64,000 nucleotides of DNA from Microtetraspora malaysiensis (GTDB lineage: Bacteria; Actinomycetota; Actinomycetes; Streptosporangiales; Streptosporangiaceae). Every line of letters starts with the position of its first letter. Position 1 is the first letter of the stretch. The notes beneath the pieces were generated by a model that did not search any database, was not told where the DNA came from, and saw only the letters and a list, made by a program, of their open reading frames with translations. Below are positions 25,136 to 34,343 of this stretch, one piece after another. The stretch is from assembly GCF_001528665.1 (NCBI RefSeq), contig NZ_BBYJ01000039.1:1-64000 (forward strand), written 5' to 3'. The translations under genes were made by a program, and so were the position numbers.

Positions 25136-25813
25136 TCAGCTCTTGCCCACCAGGGAGTGCACCCGCTCCGCCTGGGACGCCAGGCGGGCGGCGGCGGCCT
25201 CCGACAGACCGAGGTCGATCTCCGCTTCGGGAATGAAGGTGTCGACGACGAGGCCTCCCTGTGGCGGGGTCAGGACCAACCGCAGACCGGGCAGCGCGTC
25301 CTCCGGGACCTCGAAGACCAGCACACCCCTCGACCAGAGACCCGGCTGGATCACCTTGTTGAACAGGGTGAGGCTCTCGTCGACCTTGTCCGTGGCCTTG
25401 TAGCGCCGGCCGTCCGCGGTCAGGAGGACGGGCGGCTGCACCCGGTTGAACTGCATCGGCCGCTTGGGCGTGGTGGCCGTGACGTCGGCCACGAGGAACA
25501 GATTGCTCGTCTCGACCTCGGTGTCCTGGCCGGTGGTGCCCTTGGTTTCCACGGCGTGCGCGGCGACCACCGAGGTGACCTTCGCGCTGAACAATTTCGT
25601 CTCGACCAGCTCGCCCGCCGCCCCCTTGATCGTGAGGGCCGATCCGCGCTGCTCGTACGGCAGGGTGAAGGTGTGGGCGTAGACGGCGGCGGCCGCGACG
25701 GCGATGCCGGCCACGACCCCGGCGATCCGCCGGGCCGCGCCGCCGCGGCGCGTCCGCTTCTGGCCGCCCGCGGTCGCCTCGCGACTTTCGGTTTCGGACG
25801 ACGTCACGGCCAT
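25136..25813 (-). CDS. Single-pass envelope protein, second of three
   Basis: 225 residues from the ATG at 25811-25813 (AGGAGG six bases upstream). Basic cytoplasmic N-terminus (QKRTRRGGAARR), membrane helix at about 31-48 (IAGVVAGIAVAAAAVYA), then a beta-rich outer domain: TSNLFLVADVTATTPKRPMQ, PPVLLTADGRRYKATDKVD and GVLVFEVPEDALPGLRLVL. The wording is typical of DUF4352-type domains. Its start overlaps the previous gene's stop, so the two are coupled. Confidence 0.7.
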   Translation of the reverse strand: MAVTSSETESREATAGGQKRTRRGGAARRIAGVVAGIAVAAAAVYAHTFTLPYEQRGSALTIKGAAGELVETKLFSAKVTSVVAAHAVETKGTTGQDTEVETSNLFLVADVTATTPKRPMQFNRVQPPVLLTADGRRYKATDKVDESLTLFNKVIQPGLWSRGVLVFEVPEDALPGLRLVLTPPQGGLVVDTFIPEAEIDLGLSEAAAARLASQAERVHSLVGKS

Positions 25814-26466
25814 CACGCCTCCTCCTGGCGTACGGGGAGGGTGACCCGGGCGGCCACGACGGGGACGGCGGGTTCCGCGTCCTCCTCCAACTCGAGCTTC
25901 CACGTCCGGGTCTGGTCCCGCATACCGAGCTTTTCGTAGACGAAACGCCCCATGGCCAGCGTGACCGACTCGGGCGCCTTGGCCGAGGGATCGAGCTCGT
26001 ACTGCACGACTACCGTCGCGGTGATCCCGGGGTGGAGCTGCTGGCTCTTCACGCCGTAGCTGAGGACGTGGACGCGCGGGCCGTACTCCTGCTTGATCTC
26101 GGGGGTCATGGAGACGAAGGAACTCGCGAAGCCGGCGTCAGGGGACCACGGCCGGCCGGGGTCGTGCAGCACGCCGATGCCCGCGGTCGTGTCGCCCATG
26201 TTGGTGACCTTGAGCACGAGGTTCAGGTAGCGCTTGGTCTTGCCGAACTCGGATCGCTCGACGGTGTCGACGGCCTTGAGGAACTGGGTGTGGAACTCGC
26301 CCTGGTCGATGACCTCACCCGGCTGCACCTTCGGCGGGGGCTCATCCGGAGCCTCTTTCAGGCCGCCGAGGGCGGCGGTGGCCCCGATCCCCACCGCGAC
26401 TACCGCGAGGGCGACCGGGACGAGTACCGGGCGTCGGCGGCGTGCGCCACGGGGGGAGGACGTCAT
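25813..26466 (-). CDS. Single-pass envelope protein, first of three
   Basis: 217 residues from the ATG at 26464-26466. Short basic N-terminus (RGARRRRPVLVP), membrane helix (VALAVVAVGIGATAALGGL), then an outer domain with KRYLNLVLKVTNMGDTTAGI and TATVVVQYELDPSAKAPESV, again like DUF4352-type domains. Lies divergent from the membrane pseudo-ATPase gene with 146 bases between, so the two operons probably share a control region. Confidence 0.7.
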   Translation of the reverse strand: MTSSPRGARRRRPVLVPVALAVVAVGIGATAALGGLKEAPDEPPPKVQPGEVIDQGEFHTQFLKAVDTVERSEFGKTKRYLNLVLKVTNMGDTTAGIGVLHDPGRPWSPDAGFASSFVSMTPEIKQEYGPRVHVLSYGVKSQQLHPGITATVVVQYELDPSAKAPESVTLAMGRFVYEKLGMRDQTRTWKLELEEDAEPAVPVVAARVTLPVRQEEA

Positions 26467-26612
26467 GGCAATGGATGCTAGTACGACCACACTTGCACCA
26501 TTAGCCGCAAACATCCCACCGGCGAGGTCGCAAATGTGTCCGAATGGCGAGAACGCCACCCTGATCGGCTTTCCAACTCCTACGCTGTGATCCAGGCGGA
26601 CATGGAGGGTCA

Positions 26613-28577
26613 GTGGGCGACCTGCACCCCGAGCATGGCCGGCTTCAGGCGGATCGGATCTACCTGGGCTGGCAGTACGCCCTGTTGCATCCCGACCCGG
26701 GGCCGCCACCGAAACGTCCGGCGCGCGAGGACCTCGCCGAGCCGGCGCACGACGACCCGGGCCCGGAGTGGGCCGCGCGGCAGCGGCTCCAGGAGGACCT
26801 GCTCAACCGCCCCGTCCGGATCTTCCGGATGTTCATGGTCGTGCTGGCCGCGGTCATCCTCATCCTCGGCGTCGCCGGTCCCGTGACCTGGTCGTTCGTC
26901 CTCATCGGCCTGGTCGCGACCGGCGGCGTCGCCGGCATCTGCACGTACGCGATCCGGCAGGGCGACCGGGCGGTCAGGCAGCGCGCGGACGAGCGCGCGG
27001 CGCGGGCGCGGCGCGAGCGGGAGCGCCGGGAACGCGAGCGCGCCGCCGCGCAGGAGGAGCACGCCGCGAAATACCGCGAGTGGGCGGAGCGGAAGAACGC
27101 CTTCGACCGGCAGCTCACCTGGTACGGCGTCGCCGTGCCGGACGAGATCGACCGCGTGGACGTGGCCGGGGGCACGCTCCCCGGCTGGTCGGCCCTGGTC
27201 ACCCTGATCGGCGCCACCCGGCTGTACAGCGGCGGCCACCTGACCGTGCTCGACCTGTCCGAGGGCGCGATCGCCAAGGACCTCGTCGAGCTGGCCAAGA
27301 GAGGCAGCGACGACCCGCTCGTCTGGGTGCTCCCCGTCGACCTGCCCCGGCTCGACCTGGGGGCGACGCTGCCGCCCGACGCGTTCGCCGACGTCCTCGC
27401 CCACGTGGTCAGCGTCAGCGAGGAGACCCACAGGGACGTCGGCTTCGACAACGCGATCCTGGAGCGGGTGCTGGAGGTCCTCGGCGAGAACGCCACGATC
27501 AACCAGGTCACCGCGGCGCTGCGGGCGCTCGCCCAGGTGGGCGACCCGCGCGACGACATGCGGTACGGCCTGCTCACCGCCGGCCAGCTCGAACGCATCG
27601 GCACCCTGTTCGGCCGGGGCGTCGCCGACCGCGTGGTGATCGAGCGCGCCTGGGCGCTGGAGTCCCAGTTGCGCAAGCTGGAGTCCCTCGGCTCCGAGGC
27701 CGTACGGCTGCCGCCCGCCCGGCTGCGCGTGGTCAGCATGGACCGCCAGGCCGGGGTGTTCGGCAACCGGATCCTCGGCACGTACGTCGCGACCGCGCTG
27801 ACGCACATCCTGCGCCAGTCGCCCGCCTCCGAGCGGCCCTGGTACCACACGATCATCGTCGCGGGGGCGGACAAGCTGCGCGGCGACGTGCTCGACCGGC
27901 TGATGGACGCCTGCGAGACCTCCCGTACCGGGCTGGTCCTGACCTACCGCAGCCTCACCCCCACGGTCAGGGAGCGCCTCGGGCGCGGCCACGCCGCCGT
28001 CGCCTTCATGCGGCTGGGGAACGCCGAGGACGCCCGCGTGGCCAGCGAGCACGTCGGCACCGAGCACCGGCTGGAGCTGGCCCAGCTCACCGAGACGTTC
28101 AGCTCGGCGGTCAGCGGCGCGGGCGGCCACTACACCTCGACCGTCGGCGAGGGCCACATCGGCCCGGAGCCGAAGGGCGAGGGGGACCTCAAGGAGGACA
28201 TCACGGCGTCCACCCAGTGGGGGCGCAGCGCGTCGAGCGCGGCCACGGGCATGGCGGAGGGCGTCCTGCAGCGCTCCCGCGAGTTCCTGGTCGAGCCGCA
28301 CCAGCTCCAGCAGCTCCCGACGACCTCGGTCATCGTCACGCACGCCACCGCGGAGGGGCGGCAGGTCCGCCTCGCCGACGCCAACCCCGCGATCCTCGCG
28401 TTCCCCAAGACGACGCTGGGCGACTTCGAGGAGGTACGGCGGGCGGCGCTCGCCCCGCCCGAGGAGGCCGACCATCCGCCGGACGGGGAGCCGGGGGCCG
28501 AACCCGAGCCCGAGGACGCCCCGCCGCCGAACCTCGGGCCGCCGCCGCCGTGTCTTGACTGGCGCAAATCACGGTAA
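26613..28577 (+). CDS. Membrane protein with a degenerate TraG/VirD4- or FtsK-like ATPase domain
   Basis: 654 residues, GTG start with GGAGGG upstream. Two membrane helices (about 70-112) are followed by an Arg/Glu-rich coiled coil (about 115-155). The rest has the layout of a hexameric pump ATPase: LTVLDLSEGAIAKDLVELAK, then HTIIVAGADKLRGDVLDRLM, then MRLGNAEDARVASEHVG and LVEPHQLQQLPTTSVIV. Where Walker A should be, GGTLPGWSALVTLIG lacks the GKS; where Walker B should be, the acids are replaced (IIVAGAD). A pseudo-ATPase reading is inference. Next to an active HerA-type ATPase. Confidence 0.6.
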   Translation: MGDLHPEHGRLQADRIYLGWQYALLHPDPGPPPKRPAREDLAEPAHDDPGPEWAARQRLQEDLLNRPVRIFRMFMVVLAAVILILGVAGPVTWSFVLIGLVATGGVAGICTYAIRQGDRAVRQRADERAARARRERERRERERAAAQEEHAAKYREWAERKNAFDRQLTWYGVAVPDEIDRVDVAGGTLPGWSALVTLIGATRLYSGGHLTVLDLSEGAIAKDLVELAKRGSDDPLVWVLPVDLPRLDLGATLPPDAFADVLAHVVSVSEETHRDVGFDNAILERVLEVLGENATINQVTAALRALAQVGDPRDDMRYGLLTAGQLERIGTLFGRGVADRVVIERAWALESQLRKLESLGSEAVRLPPARLRVVSMDRQAGVFGNRILGTYVATALTHILRQSPASERPWYHTIIVAGADKLRGDVLDRLMDACETSRTGLVLTYRSLTPTVRERLGRGHAAVAFMRLGNAEDARVASEHVGTEHRLELAQLTETFSSAVSGAGGHYTSTVGEGHIGPEPKGEGDLKEDITASTQWGRSASSAATGMAEGVLQRSREFLVEPHQLQQLPTTSVIVTHATAEGRQVRLADANPAILAFPKTTLGDFEEVRRAALAPPEEADHPPDGEPGAEPEPEDAPPPNLGPPPPCLDWRKSR

Positions 28578-28654
28578 GCACATCGTCAAGACGACGGTGC
28601 GAACGTGATCGGCGAAAGAGTCTCTCCCCTGATAACCGTCAACCGAGGGGTCTC

Positions 28655-31600
28655 ATGCATCCGTTCCCCCTGAGCGGGCCCTGGTACCGGATCCAGGCCA
28701 TCGCCGCGCCTTCACGGAGCTCGTCGGCGGAGTGGGACTTCGTCACGGTCCTGCCGGCCGTGCTGTCCGCCGCGCAGCGCAACCGGCCGTTCGTGATCGG
28801 CTGGCTGTCGCGAGGGGCGGGCGCGCCACTCGAACTCATCACCAACGCCGGCCCGCTCACGCCGCCGCGCCCGCCGAAACGCGCCGTCACCTCGATCGAC
28901 GTCACGCCCACCGGGCCGCAGCCGCTGCTGTTCCCCGGCGGCGCCCGGGGCGTTGAGATCGGGGACGAGTGGCTCGCCGACCTCGCCGACCTGGTCTGGA
29001 CGCCCTGCCCCGGCCGCCAGGCGCCCCCGCTCAGCGGCCGCAGAGAGCCCGAGCCGGACGAGCCCAAGCAGCCGACGCTGTTCGAGTCCACGCTGGTGAC
29101 GCTGATGTCCCGGCCGTTCGGCTGGGTGGTCGTCGCCGAGCCCACCAACCTGCTCGACGCCGAGGTCGCCCACCTGCGCACCCAGCTCAACGTGCTCCGC
29201 CAGTATGGCGACGCCTCGGAGCGGTCGCGGTTCGACGCCGAGCGGGCCGAGCGCCGGATGCAGGAGCTGGACGCTTTCCGCGAGGCCGGGCTGTGGAACG
29301 TCCGGGTCCTCGCCGGCGCCGCCGGTCCGGACGAACTGCGGCAGATCGCCCCCGTCCTGGTCGGCTCCGTCGAGATGAGCCACCACCCGTACCGGCTGCG
29401 CAGCGCCATGTCCGGGCCGCTGCTGTCCGATCCGGTCCGCTCCGGCTCGCCGCACGGCTCCTCGCCCGAGTCCGGGTACGGCTTCACCGAGGCGCTCCAC
29501 GTCACCCTGCAGGACCCCGCCGACGGGGCCGCCGCGCCGTTCGCGGCCACGGCGGGCGCGCTGGCGGCGCTGGCCGGGCTGCCGCGCCGCGAGGTCCCCG
29601 GCGTACGCGTGCTCGACGCCGGCTTCTTCGACGTGACCAGCGAGGCGGACAGCACGAGCGGCGAGACGATCGACCTCGGCGCGATCGTGGACGGGCAGGA
29701 CCGGGCGGTCGGCACGTTCCGGGTCCCGCTCGCCACGCTCAACCGGCACGCCTTCGTCACCGGCGCCACCGGATCGGGCAAGTCGCAGACCGTGCGGCAC
29801 CTCCTTGAGGAGCTCACCAAGGCCGGCATCCCGTGGCTCGCCATCGAGCCGGCCAAGTCCGAGTACGCCGCCATGGCCGGCCGGGTCGAGCACCTGGCCC
29901 CGCTCACAGTCATCAACCCCTCGGCGCCGGACAACGTGCCGTTCAGCGTGAACCCGCTCGCGCCCGAGCCCGGCTATCCCGTGCAGGCGCACATCGACAT
30001 GGTGCGCGCCCTGTTCATGGCCGCGTTCGACGCCGAGGAGCCGTTCCCGCAGATCATGTCCCTGGCCCTGCAGCGGGTCTACGAGGCCAACGGGTGGGAC
30101 GTGGTCACCGGCGGCGGCATCCCCGGAGCCGCGGTCCAGCCCGCCGTACCGACCCTGGAGCAGCTCCAGCAGCACGCCCTGGAGGTGATCCAGGAGATCG
30201 GGTACGGCAACGAGGTGCAGGCCGACGTCGAGGGGTTCATCAGCCTCCGGCTGCGCAGCCTCCGGGTCGGCAGCGCCGGCCGGTTCTTCGAGGGCGGCCA
30301 CCCGGCGGACATCGGCGGCCTGCTCCAGCGGAACGTCGTGCTCGCGATCGAGGACGTGGCCAACGATGAGGACAAGGCGTTCCTCATGGGCACGCTGATC
30401 ATCCGCATCGTCGAGCACCTGCGGATGCGCGCCCGGCAGGAGCTGTCCCAGGAGGAGAGCGGCGGCGGCCTCAGGCACGTCATCGTGATCGAGGAGGCGC
30501 ACCGGCTGCTCCGCGACCGGGGCGCGCAGCGCGCCTCCACCCACGCCGTCGAGTTGCTCGCCGGGATGCTCGCCGAGATCCGCGCGTACGGCGAGGGCAT
30601 CATCGTGGCGGAGCAGATCCCCACCAAGCTGGTCTCGGACGTGGTCAAGAACACGGCGCTGAAGGTCGTGCACCGGCTGCCCGCCGAGGACGACCGGCAG
30701 CTCGTCGGGGCCGCCATGAACCTCAGCGAGGACCAGTCCCGCCAGGTCGTCTCGCTCCAGCCCGGGTACGCCGCCGTGTTCGCCGACGGCATGGACCGCC
30801 CGCTGCGCGTCCAGGTCCCGCTGGGCGAGGGCCGCGAGCGCGCCATGCTCAGCCCCATCCCGCCCATCTGCGGCCGCCGCTCGGCCGCCTGCGGACGCGA
30901 GTGCCGTACGGGCAAGGCGTGCACGCTCTTCGAGCTCCGGGAGGCGGACCTGCTCGCGGTCGCGCCCGAATGGGCGTGGCTGCGCATCTGGACCGACACG
31001 GTCGTGCTGGCGTTCGTGGCGAACCGGCCGTTGCCGGGCGTGCCGCGCATTCTCGCCGACATCTGGGCGGAGCTGCCTCCCAAGCGCCGCGAGTGCCTTC
31101 TCGCCACGTTGGTGGAGCGGTGCGTGGCGCGTCGTTCCTGGTCCCTGCGGACCTGGTTCGACCCCGCGCTCCTCACCGAGAAGGCGGCCGAGGTCGCCGC
31201 CGCGCTGCTCGACTCCGCCGCCGCGGTGTCGCAGTCCGCATTGCCGTCCGCGGTGTCGCAGTCCGCCGCCGACTCTGTCCCCGCCTGCCCGGCCGCGCAC
31301 GCCGTACGGGCCGAGGCGGAACACGTGGCCTCGGCGGTGCCCGTGCCCGTGCCCGCGGCGGTCGCGGCGGGGGCCGAGAGCGCGGCCGCCGGACCGGACC
31401 GCACGACCGAGCCTTCGGCGGGAATCGACGATGAGCCGGGCGACGATGAGCCGGGCGACGATGAGCCGGGCGATGAGGAGGGCGACGAGGTGGAGGCGGC
31501 CGAGAGCCCGTCCGAGAGCCCGGCCGAGAGCGCTGTAGAGAGCGCTGCCGGGGGAGCGGAGGACTTCGCCCGGCGACCGGAGCCGGTGGCCCCCACGCGC

Positions 31601-32215
31601 CCCTCGGGCCGGACCGGGCCCACACAGGCGGGGGAGCGGCCGGGAGCCGCCTGGGTGGTCCCCCAGGTGCGCTGGCTGCACGAGGTCGAGCGGCTGTTCC
31701 CCTTCGGGCACCCGGCGCCCAATCTGCGCAGCCCGGCCCCCGTCATGGAGTACGCGCTGTTCGGCACCGACCCGTCCGGGCGGCCGTACCCGCACCAGGG
31801 GGTCAACGGGGCGTACGGCGGGCACGCCGACCAGGACGAGGGCGACGAGAACGGGACCGGCCGTGCGGACCGCGACGGGACGGGCGACGCGGCAACGGGC
31901 CGGACGCCCACAGGCGCCGCGGCCCGGACGGAGCTGCTCGGCCACCGTGCCAAGGCGCTGCGCCACCACCCGCTGTCCATGGAGGTGGACCGCAACCGCG
32001 CGCTCGCCTGGCGGGTCATCCTGGGCGACGACGAGCACGAGGGCATCCAGCGGGACATCACGACCGTCGCCATCGCCGTGGAGCCGCGTGAGCGCCTCCG
32101 GTACGTCGCCCAGACGATGGGGGCGGGCTGGCTGGAGACGGTGCTGTCCTGGCCGCGCCGGTTCGTGCTCCCCTTCGACGGCGACGCCCCGGCCGAGCTC
32201 TCGTTCCCCGACTAG
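28655..32215 (+). CDS. HerA/VirB4-type ATPase, 1186 aa
   Basis: Walker A TGATGSGKS lies at about residues 368-377 and Walker B HVIVIEEAHRL at about 608-618, with the arginine-finger-like stretch AEQIPTKLVSDVVKNTALKV after it, as in HerA/VirB4 pump ATPases. The N-terminal 350 residues are a separate domain with a short helix-rich stretch. A Cys cluster (CGRRSAACGRECRTGKAC, about 738-755) could bind metal. A long acidic disordered linker (about 850-1010) contains DDEPG repeats. The C-terminal 150 residues form another domain. Encoded 77 bases after the membrane pseudo-ATPase. Substrate unknown; DNA or protein movement are both possible. Confidence 0.75.
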   Translation: MHPFPLSGPWYRIQAIAAPSRSSSAEWDFVTVLPAVLSAAQRNRPFVIGWLSRGAGAPLELITNAGPLTPPRPPKRAVTSIDVTPTGPQPLLFPGGARGVEIGDEWLADLADLVWTPCPGRQAPPLSGRREPEPDEPKQPTLFESTLVTLMSRPFGWVVVAEPTNLLDAEVAHLRTQLNVLRQYGDASERSRFDAERAERRMQELDAFREAGLWNVRVLAGAAGPDELRQIAPVLVGSVEMSHHPYRLRSAMSGPLLSDPVRSGSPHGSSPESGYGFTEALHVTLQDPADGAAAPFAATAGALAALAGLPRREVPGVRVLDAGFFDVTSEADSTSGETIDLGAIVDGQDRAVGTFRVPLATLNRHAFVTGATGSGKSQTVRHLLEELTKAGIPWLAIEPAKSEYAAMAGRVEHLAPLTVINPSAPDNVPFSVNPLAPEPGYPVQAHIDMVRALFMAAFDAEEPFPQIMSLALQRVYEANGWDVVTGGGIPGAAVQPAVPTLEQLQQHALEVIQEIGYGNEVQADVEGFISLRLRSLRVGSAGRFFEGGHPADIGGLLQRNVVLAIEDVANDEDKAFLMGTLIIRIVEHLRMRARQELSQEESGGGLRHVIVIEEAHRLLRDRGAQRASTHAVELLAGMLAEIRAYGEGIIVAEQIPTKLVSDVVKNTALKVVHRLPAEDDRQLVGAAMNLSEDQSRQVVSLQPGYAAVFADGMDRPLRVQVPLGEGRERAMLSPIPPICGRRSAACGRECRTGKACTLFELREADLLAVAPEWAWLRIWTDTVVLAFVANRPLPGVPRILADIWAELPPKRRECLLATLVERCVARRSWSLRTWFDPALLTEKAAEVAAALLDSAAAVSQSALPSAVSQSAADSVPACPAAHAVRAEAEHVASAVPVPVPAAVAAGAESAAAGPDRTTEPSAGIDDEPGDDEPGDDEPGDEEGDEVEAAESPSESPAESAVESAAGGAEDFARRPEPVAPTRPSGRTGPTQAGERPGAAWVVPQVRWLHEVERLFPFGHPAPNLRSPAPVMEYALFGTDPSGRPYPHQGVNGAYGGHADQDEGDENGTGRADRDGTGDAATGRTPTGAAARTELLGHRAKALRHHPLSMEVDRNRALAWRVILGDDEHEGIQRDITTVAIAVEPRERLRYVAQTMGAGWLETVLSWPRRFVLPFDGDAPAELSFPD
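31426..31473 (+). repeat. 15-bp tandem repeat encoding DDEPG
   Basis: Three copies of a 15-base unit (GACGATGAGCCGGGC) in frame within the ATPase gene encode an Asp/Glu-rich run in its disordered linker. Near-perfect copies suggest recent slippage and possible length variation between strains. Confidence 0.8.
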
Positions 32216-32299
32216 CCGGTGGGGGTCCAGGGCGATGACCTGGACGAATCCGAATAGGATCGATCGGCGCATTATGGTGAGCGGCATGAGGAGGAGCGC

Positions 32300-33529
32300 A
32301 TGAGTCAGCTTCCGTTGCGGGCGCAGCTCGCCAGTGCTCTGGGCCGTACGGCCGCGACTCTGTCCCGGGCGACCGGGCGCGGCGACGGCTCGGTGATCGG
32401 CGGACGGGTCGGATTGATGCTGGAGCCGGACCTGCTCCGCCAGCTCGCGGCGGATCGCAGGCTCGCCCTGGTGAGCGCGACCAACGGCAAGACCACGACC
32501 ACCCGTCTGATCACCTCGGCTCTGCGGCAACTGGGCGAGGTGGCCACCAACGCGTTCGGCGCGAACATGCCCGCCGGTCACGTCTCGGCGCTCTCCTCGG
32601 CGAAGGAGGCGCCGTACGCGGTGCTGGAGGTCGACGAGAAGTACCTCCCCGAGGTGCTCGACACCACGCAGGCCGGCGTCGTCTGCCTGATGAACCTCAG
32701 CCGCGACCAGATGGACCGCGCCGGGGAGATCTGGCTGCTCGCCCAGAAGTGGCGCCGCGCCCTCGCCGCGCAGTCCACGCTGGTGATCGCCAACTGCGAC
32801 GATCCGCTGGTCGCCTGGGCGGCGACCGGCTCGGCCCGGGTCACGTGGGTGTCCGCGGGCCAGCGCTGGCGCGAGGACTCCTGGTGCTGCCCCGAGTGCG
32901 GAGGCCCGCTCGACCGTAAGGGCGTCGACTGGGCCTGCCGGGAGTGCGCGTTCCGCCGTCCCACGCCGTCCTGGGTGCTCGACGGCGAGGACGTGATCGA
33001 CCCGCGCGGTCAGCGGTGGCGGCTGGACCTGCAGCTTCCCGGCCAGGCGAACCGGGCGAACGCCGCGATCGCCCTCGCCACCGTGGCGGCGTTCGGGCTC
33101 GAACCCGGCCACGCCCTCCTGGGGCTGCGCGAGGTGACCTCGGTCGCCGGGCGCTACACCACGGTCGAGCGCGACGGCCGGTCGCTGCGGCTGCTGCTCG
33201 CCAAGAACCCGGCCGGCTGGCTGGAGGCGTTCGACGTCGCCGACCCCTCGCTGCCGATCATCCTGTCGGTCAACGCGCAGGGACCCGACGGACGTGACAC
33301 GTCCTGGCTCTGGGACATCGACTACCGGATCCTGCGCGGGCGTCCCGTCCTGGTGACCGGGGAGCGCCGCCGCGACCTCGCCCTCCGGCTGTACGTCGCC
33401 GGGGTGCCGTTCCAGCTCTGCGAGTCGTTCGGACAGGCGGTCGCCGTGCTGCCGCCCGGCCGCATCGACGTGATCGCCAACTACACCGCCTTCCAGCAGA
33501 TCCGTACGGAGTTCGGCCGTGCGGAGTGA
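32300..33529 (+). CDS. murT: Lipid II isoglutaminyl synthase, Mur ligase subunit MurT
   Basis: 409 residues, GAGGAG upstream. The Mur ligase ATP site is SATNGKTTTTRLI; the central domain has VLEVDEKYLPEVL. The MurT-specific zinc ribbon is present: CCPECGG (about 198) and CRECAFRR (about 216). C-terminal MurT domain (DUF1727) carries NPAGWLEAF and WDIDYRIL. With GatD it amidates the alpha-carboxyl of D-Glu in lipid II, needed for efficient cross-linking. gatD follows after 33 bases. Confidence 0.95.
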   Translation: MSQLPLRAQLASALGRTAATLSRATGRGDGSVIGGRVGLMLEPDLLRQLAADRRLALVSATNGKTTTTRLITSALRQLGEVATNAFGANMPAGHVSALSSAKEAPYAVLEVDEKYLPEVLDTTQAGVVCLMNLSRDQMDRAGEIWLLAQKWRRALAAQSTLVIANCDDPLVAWAATGSARVTWVSAGQRWREDSWCCPECGGPLDRKGVDWACRECAFRRPTPSWVLDGEDVIDPRGQRWRLDLQLPGQANRANAAIALATVAAFGLEPGHALLGLREVTSVAGRYTTVERDGRSLRLLLAKNPAGWLEAFDVADPSLPIILSVNAQGPDGRDTSWLWDIDYRILRGRPVLVTGERRRDLALRLYVAGVPFQLCESFGQAVAVLPPGRIDVIANYTAFQQIRTEFGRAE

Positions 33530-33562
33530 CCACGGCCGCCGCCCGACGAGTGGAGTCCCGGC

Positions 33563-34270
33563 ATGACCTCTCACGTTCGCCTCGTCTGGATCTATCCGGA
33601 CCTGCTCAGCACGTACGGTGACCAGGGCAACGTCCTGATCCTGGAGCAGCGGGCCCGCGCGCGCGGCCTGTCGGTCGAGACGGTCCACGTGCGCTCGTCC
33701 GACCCGGTGCCCGAGCAGGGGGACATCTACCTGATCGGCGGCGGCGAGGACCGGCCGCAGATCCTGGGCGCCGAGCGGCTGCGCAAGGACGGCGGCCTCC
33801 ACCGTGCCGTCGCCCACGGGGCCGCGCTCCTGGCCGTCTGCGCGGGCTACCAGATCATGGGCTCGGTCTTCGGCGGCGAGGAGGGCCAGCCGGTGCCCGG
33901 CCTCGGCCTCCTGGACATCAGCTCAGGCCGCGGAGAGCGCCGAGCGGTCGGCGAGCTGGCCGCGGAGGTCGATCCGGCGCTGGGCGTGCCCACGCTGACC
34001 GGCTTCGAGAACCACATGGGCGTCACCCGGCTGGGGCCGGGCGTGCGGCCGCTGTCCCGGACGATCGTCGGCACGGGCAACGGCGACGGCACCGAGGGCT
34101 GCTACGCGGGCAAGGTGATCGGCACCTACCTGCACGGCCCCGCGCTGGCCCGCAACCCGGCTCTCGCCGACCTGCTGCTCGCCTGGACGGTCGGGCCGCT
34201 CGCGCCGATCGACGACACCTGGTACCAGCGGCTGCGTGAGGAGCGGCTGGCGACCGTCCTGCCCGCCTGA
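33563..34270 (+). CDS. gatD: Lipid II isoglutaminyl synthase, glutaminase subunit GatD
   Basis: 235 residues. A class I glutamine amidotransferase of the CobQ type: nucleophile Cys in LLAVCAGYQIMG, catalytic His in GTYLHGPALARNP, and GGGEDRPQ near the oxyanion region. Start IYPDLLSTYGDQGNVLIL is the GatD signature. It supplies ammonia to MurT. Cotranscribed with murT. Confidence 0.95.
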   Translation: MTSHVRLVWIYPDLLSTYGDQGNVLILEQRARARGLSVETVHVRSSDPVPEQGDIYLIGGGEDRPQILGAERLRKDGGLHRAVAHGAALLAVCAGYQIMGSVFGGEEGQPVPGLGLLDISSGRGERRAVGELAAEVDPALGVPTLTGFENHMGVTRLGPGVRPLSRTIVGTGNGDGTEGCYAGKVIGTYLHGPALARNPALADLLLAWTVGPLAPIDDTWYQRLREERLATVLPA

Positions 34271-34343
34271 ACCCGCCCGGCGGGCGGTCGGCCTCGCGTT
34301 CCCGCGGCCGATCGCCTCGGAGCCGCCGCGGGAGCGGCGCGGG

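Noticed and set aside
28712-33817. 1701-codon minus-strand open frame
   Set aside because: Antisense to the HerA-type ATPase and murT, Arg/Gly-rich with no motif; a GC artefact.
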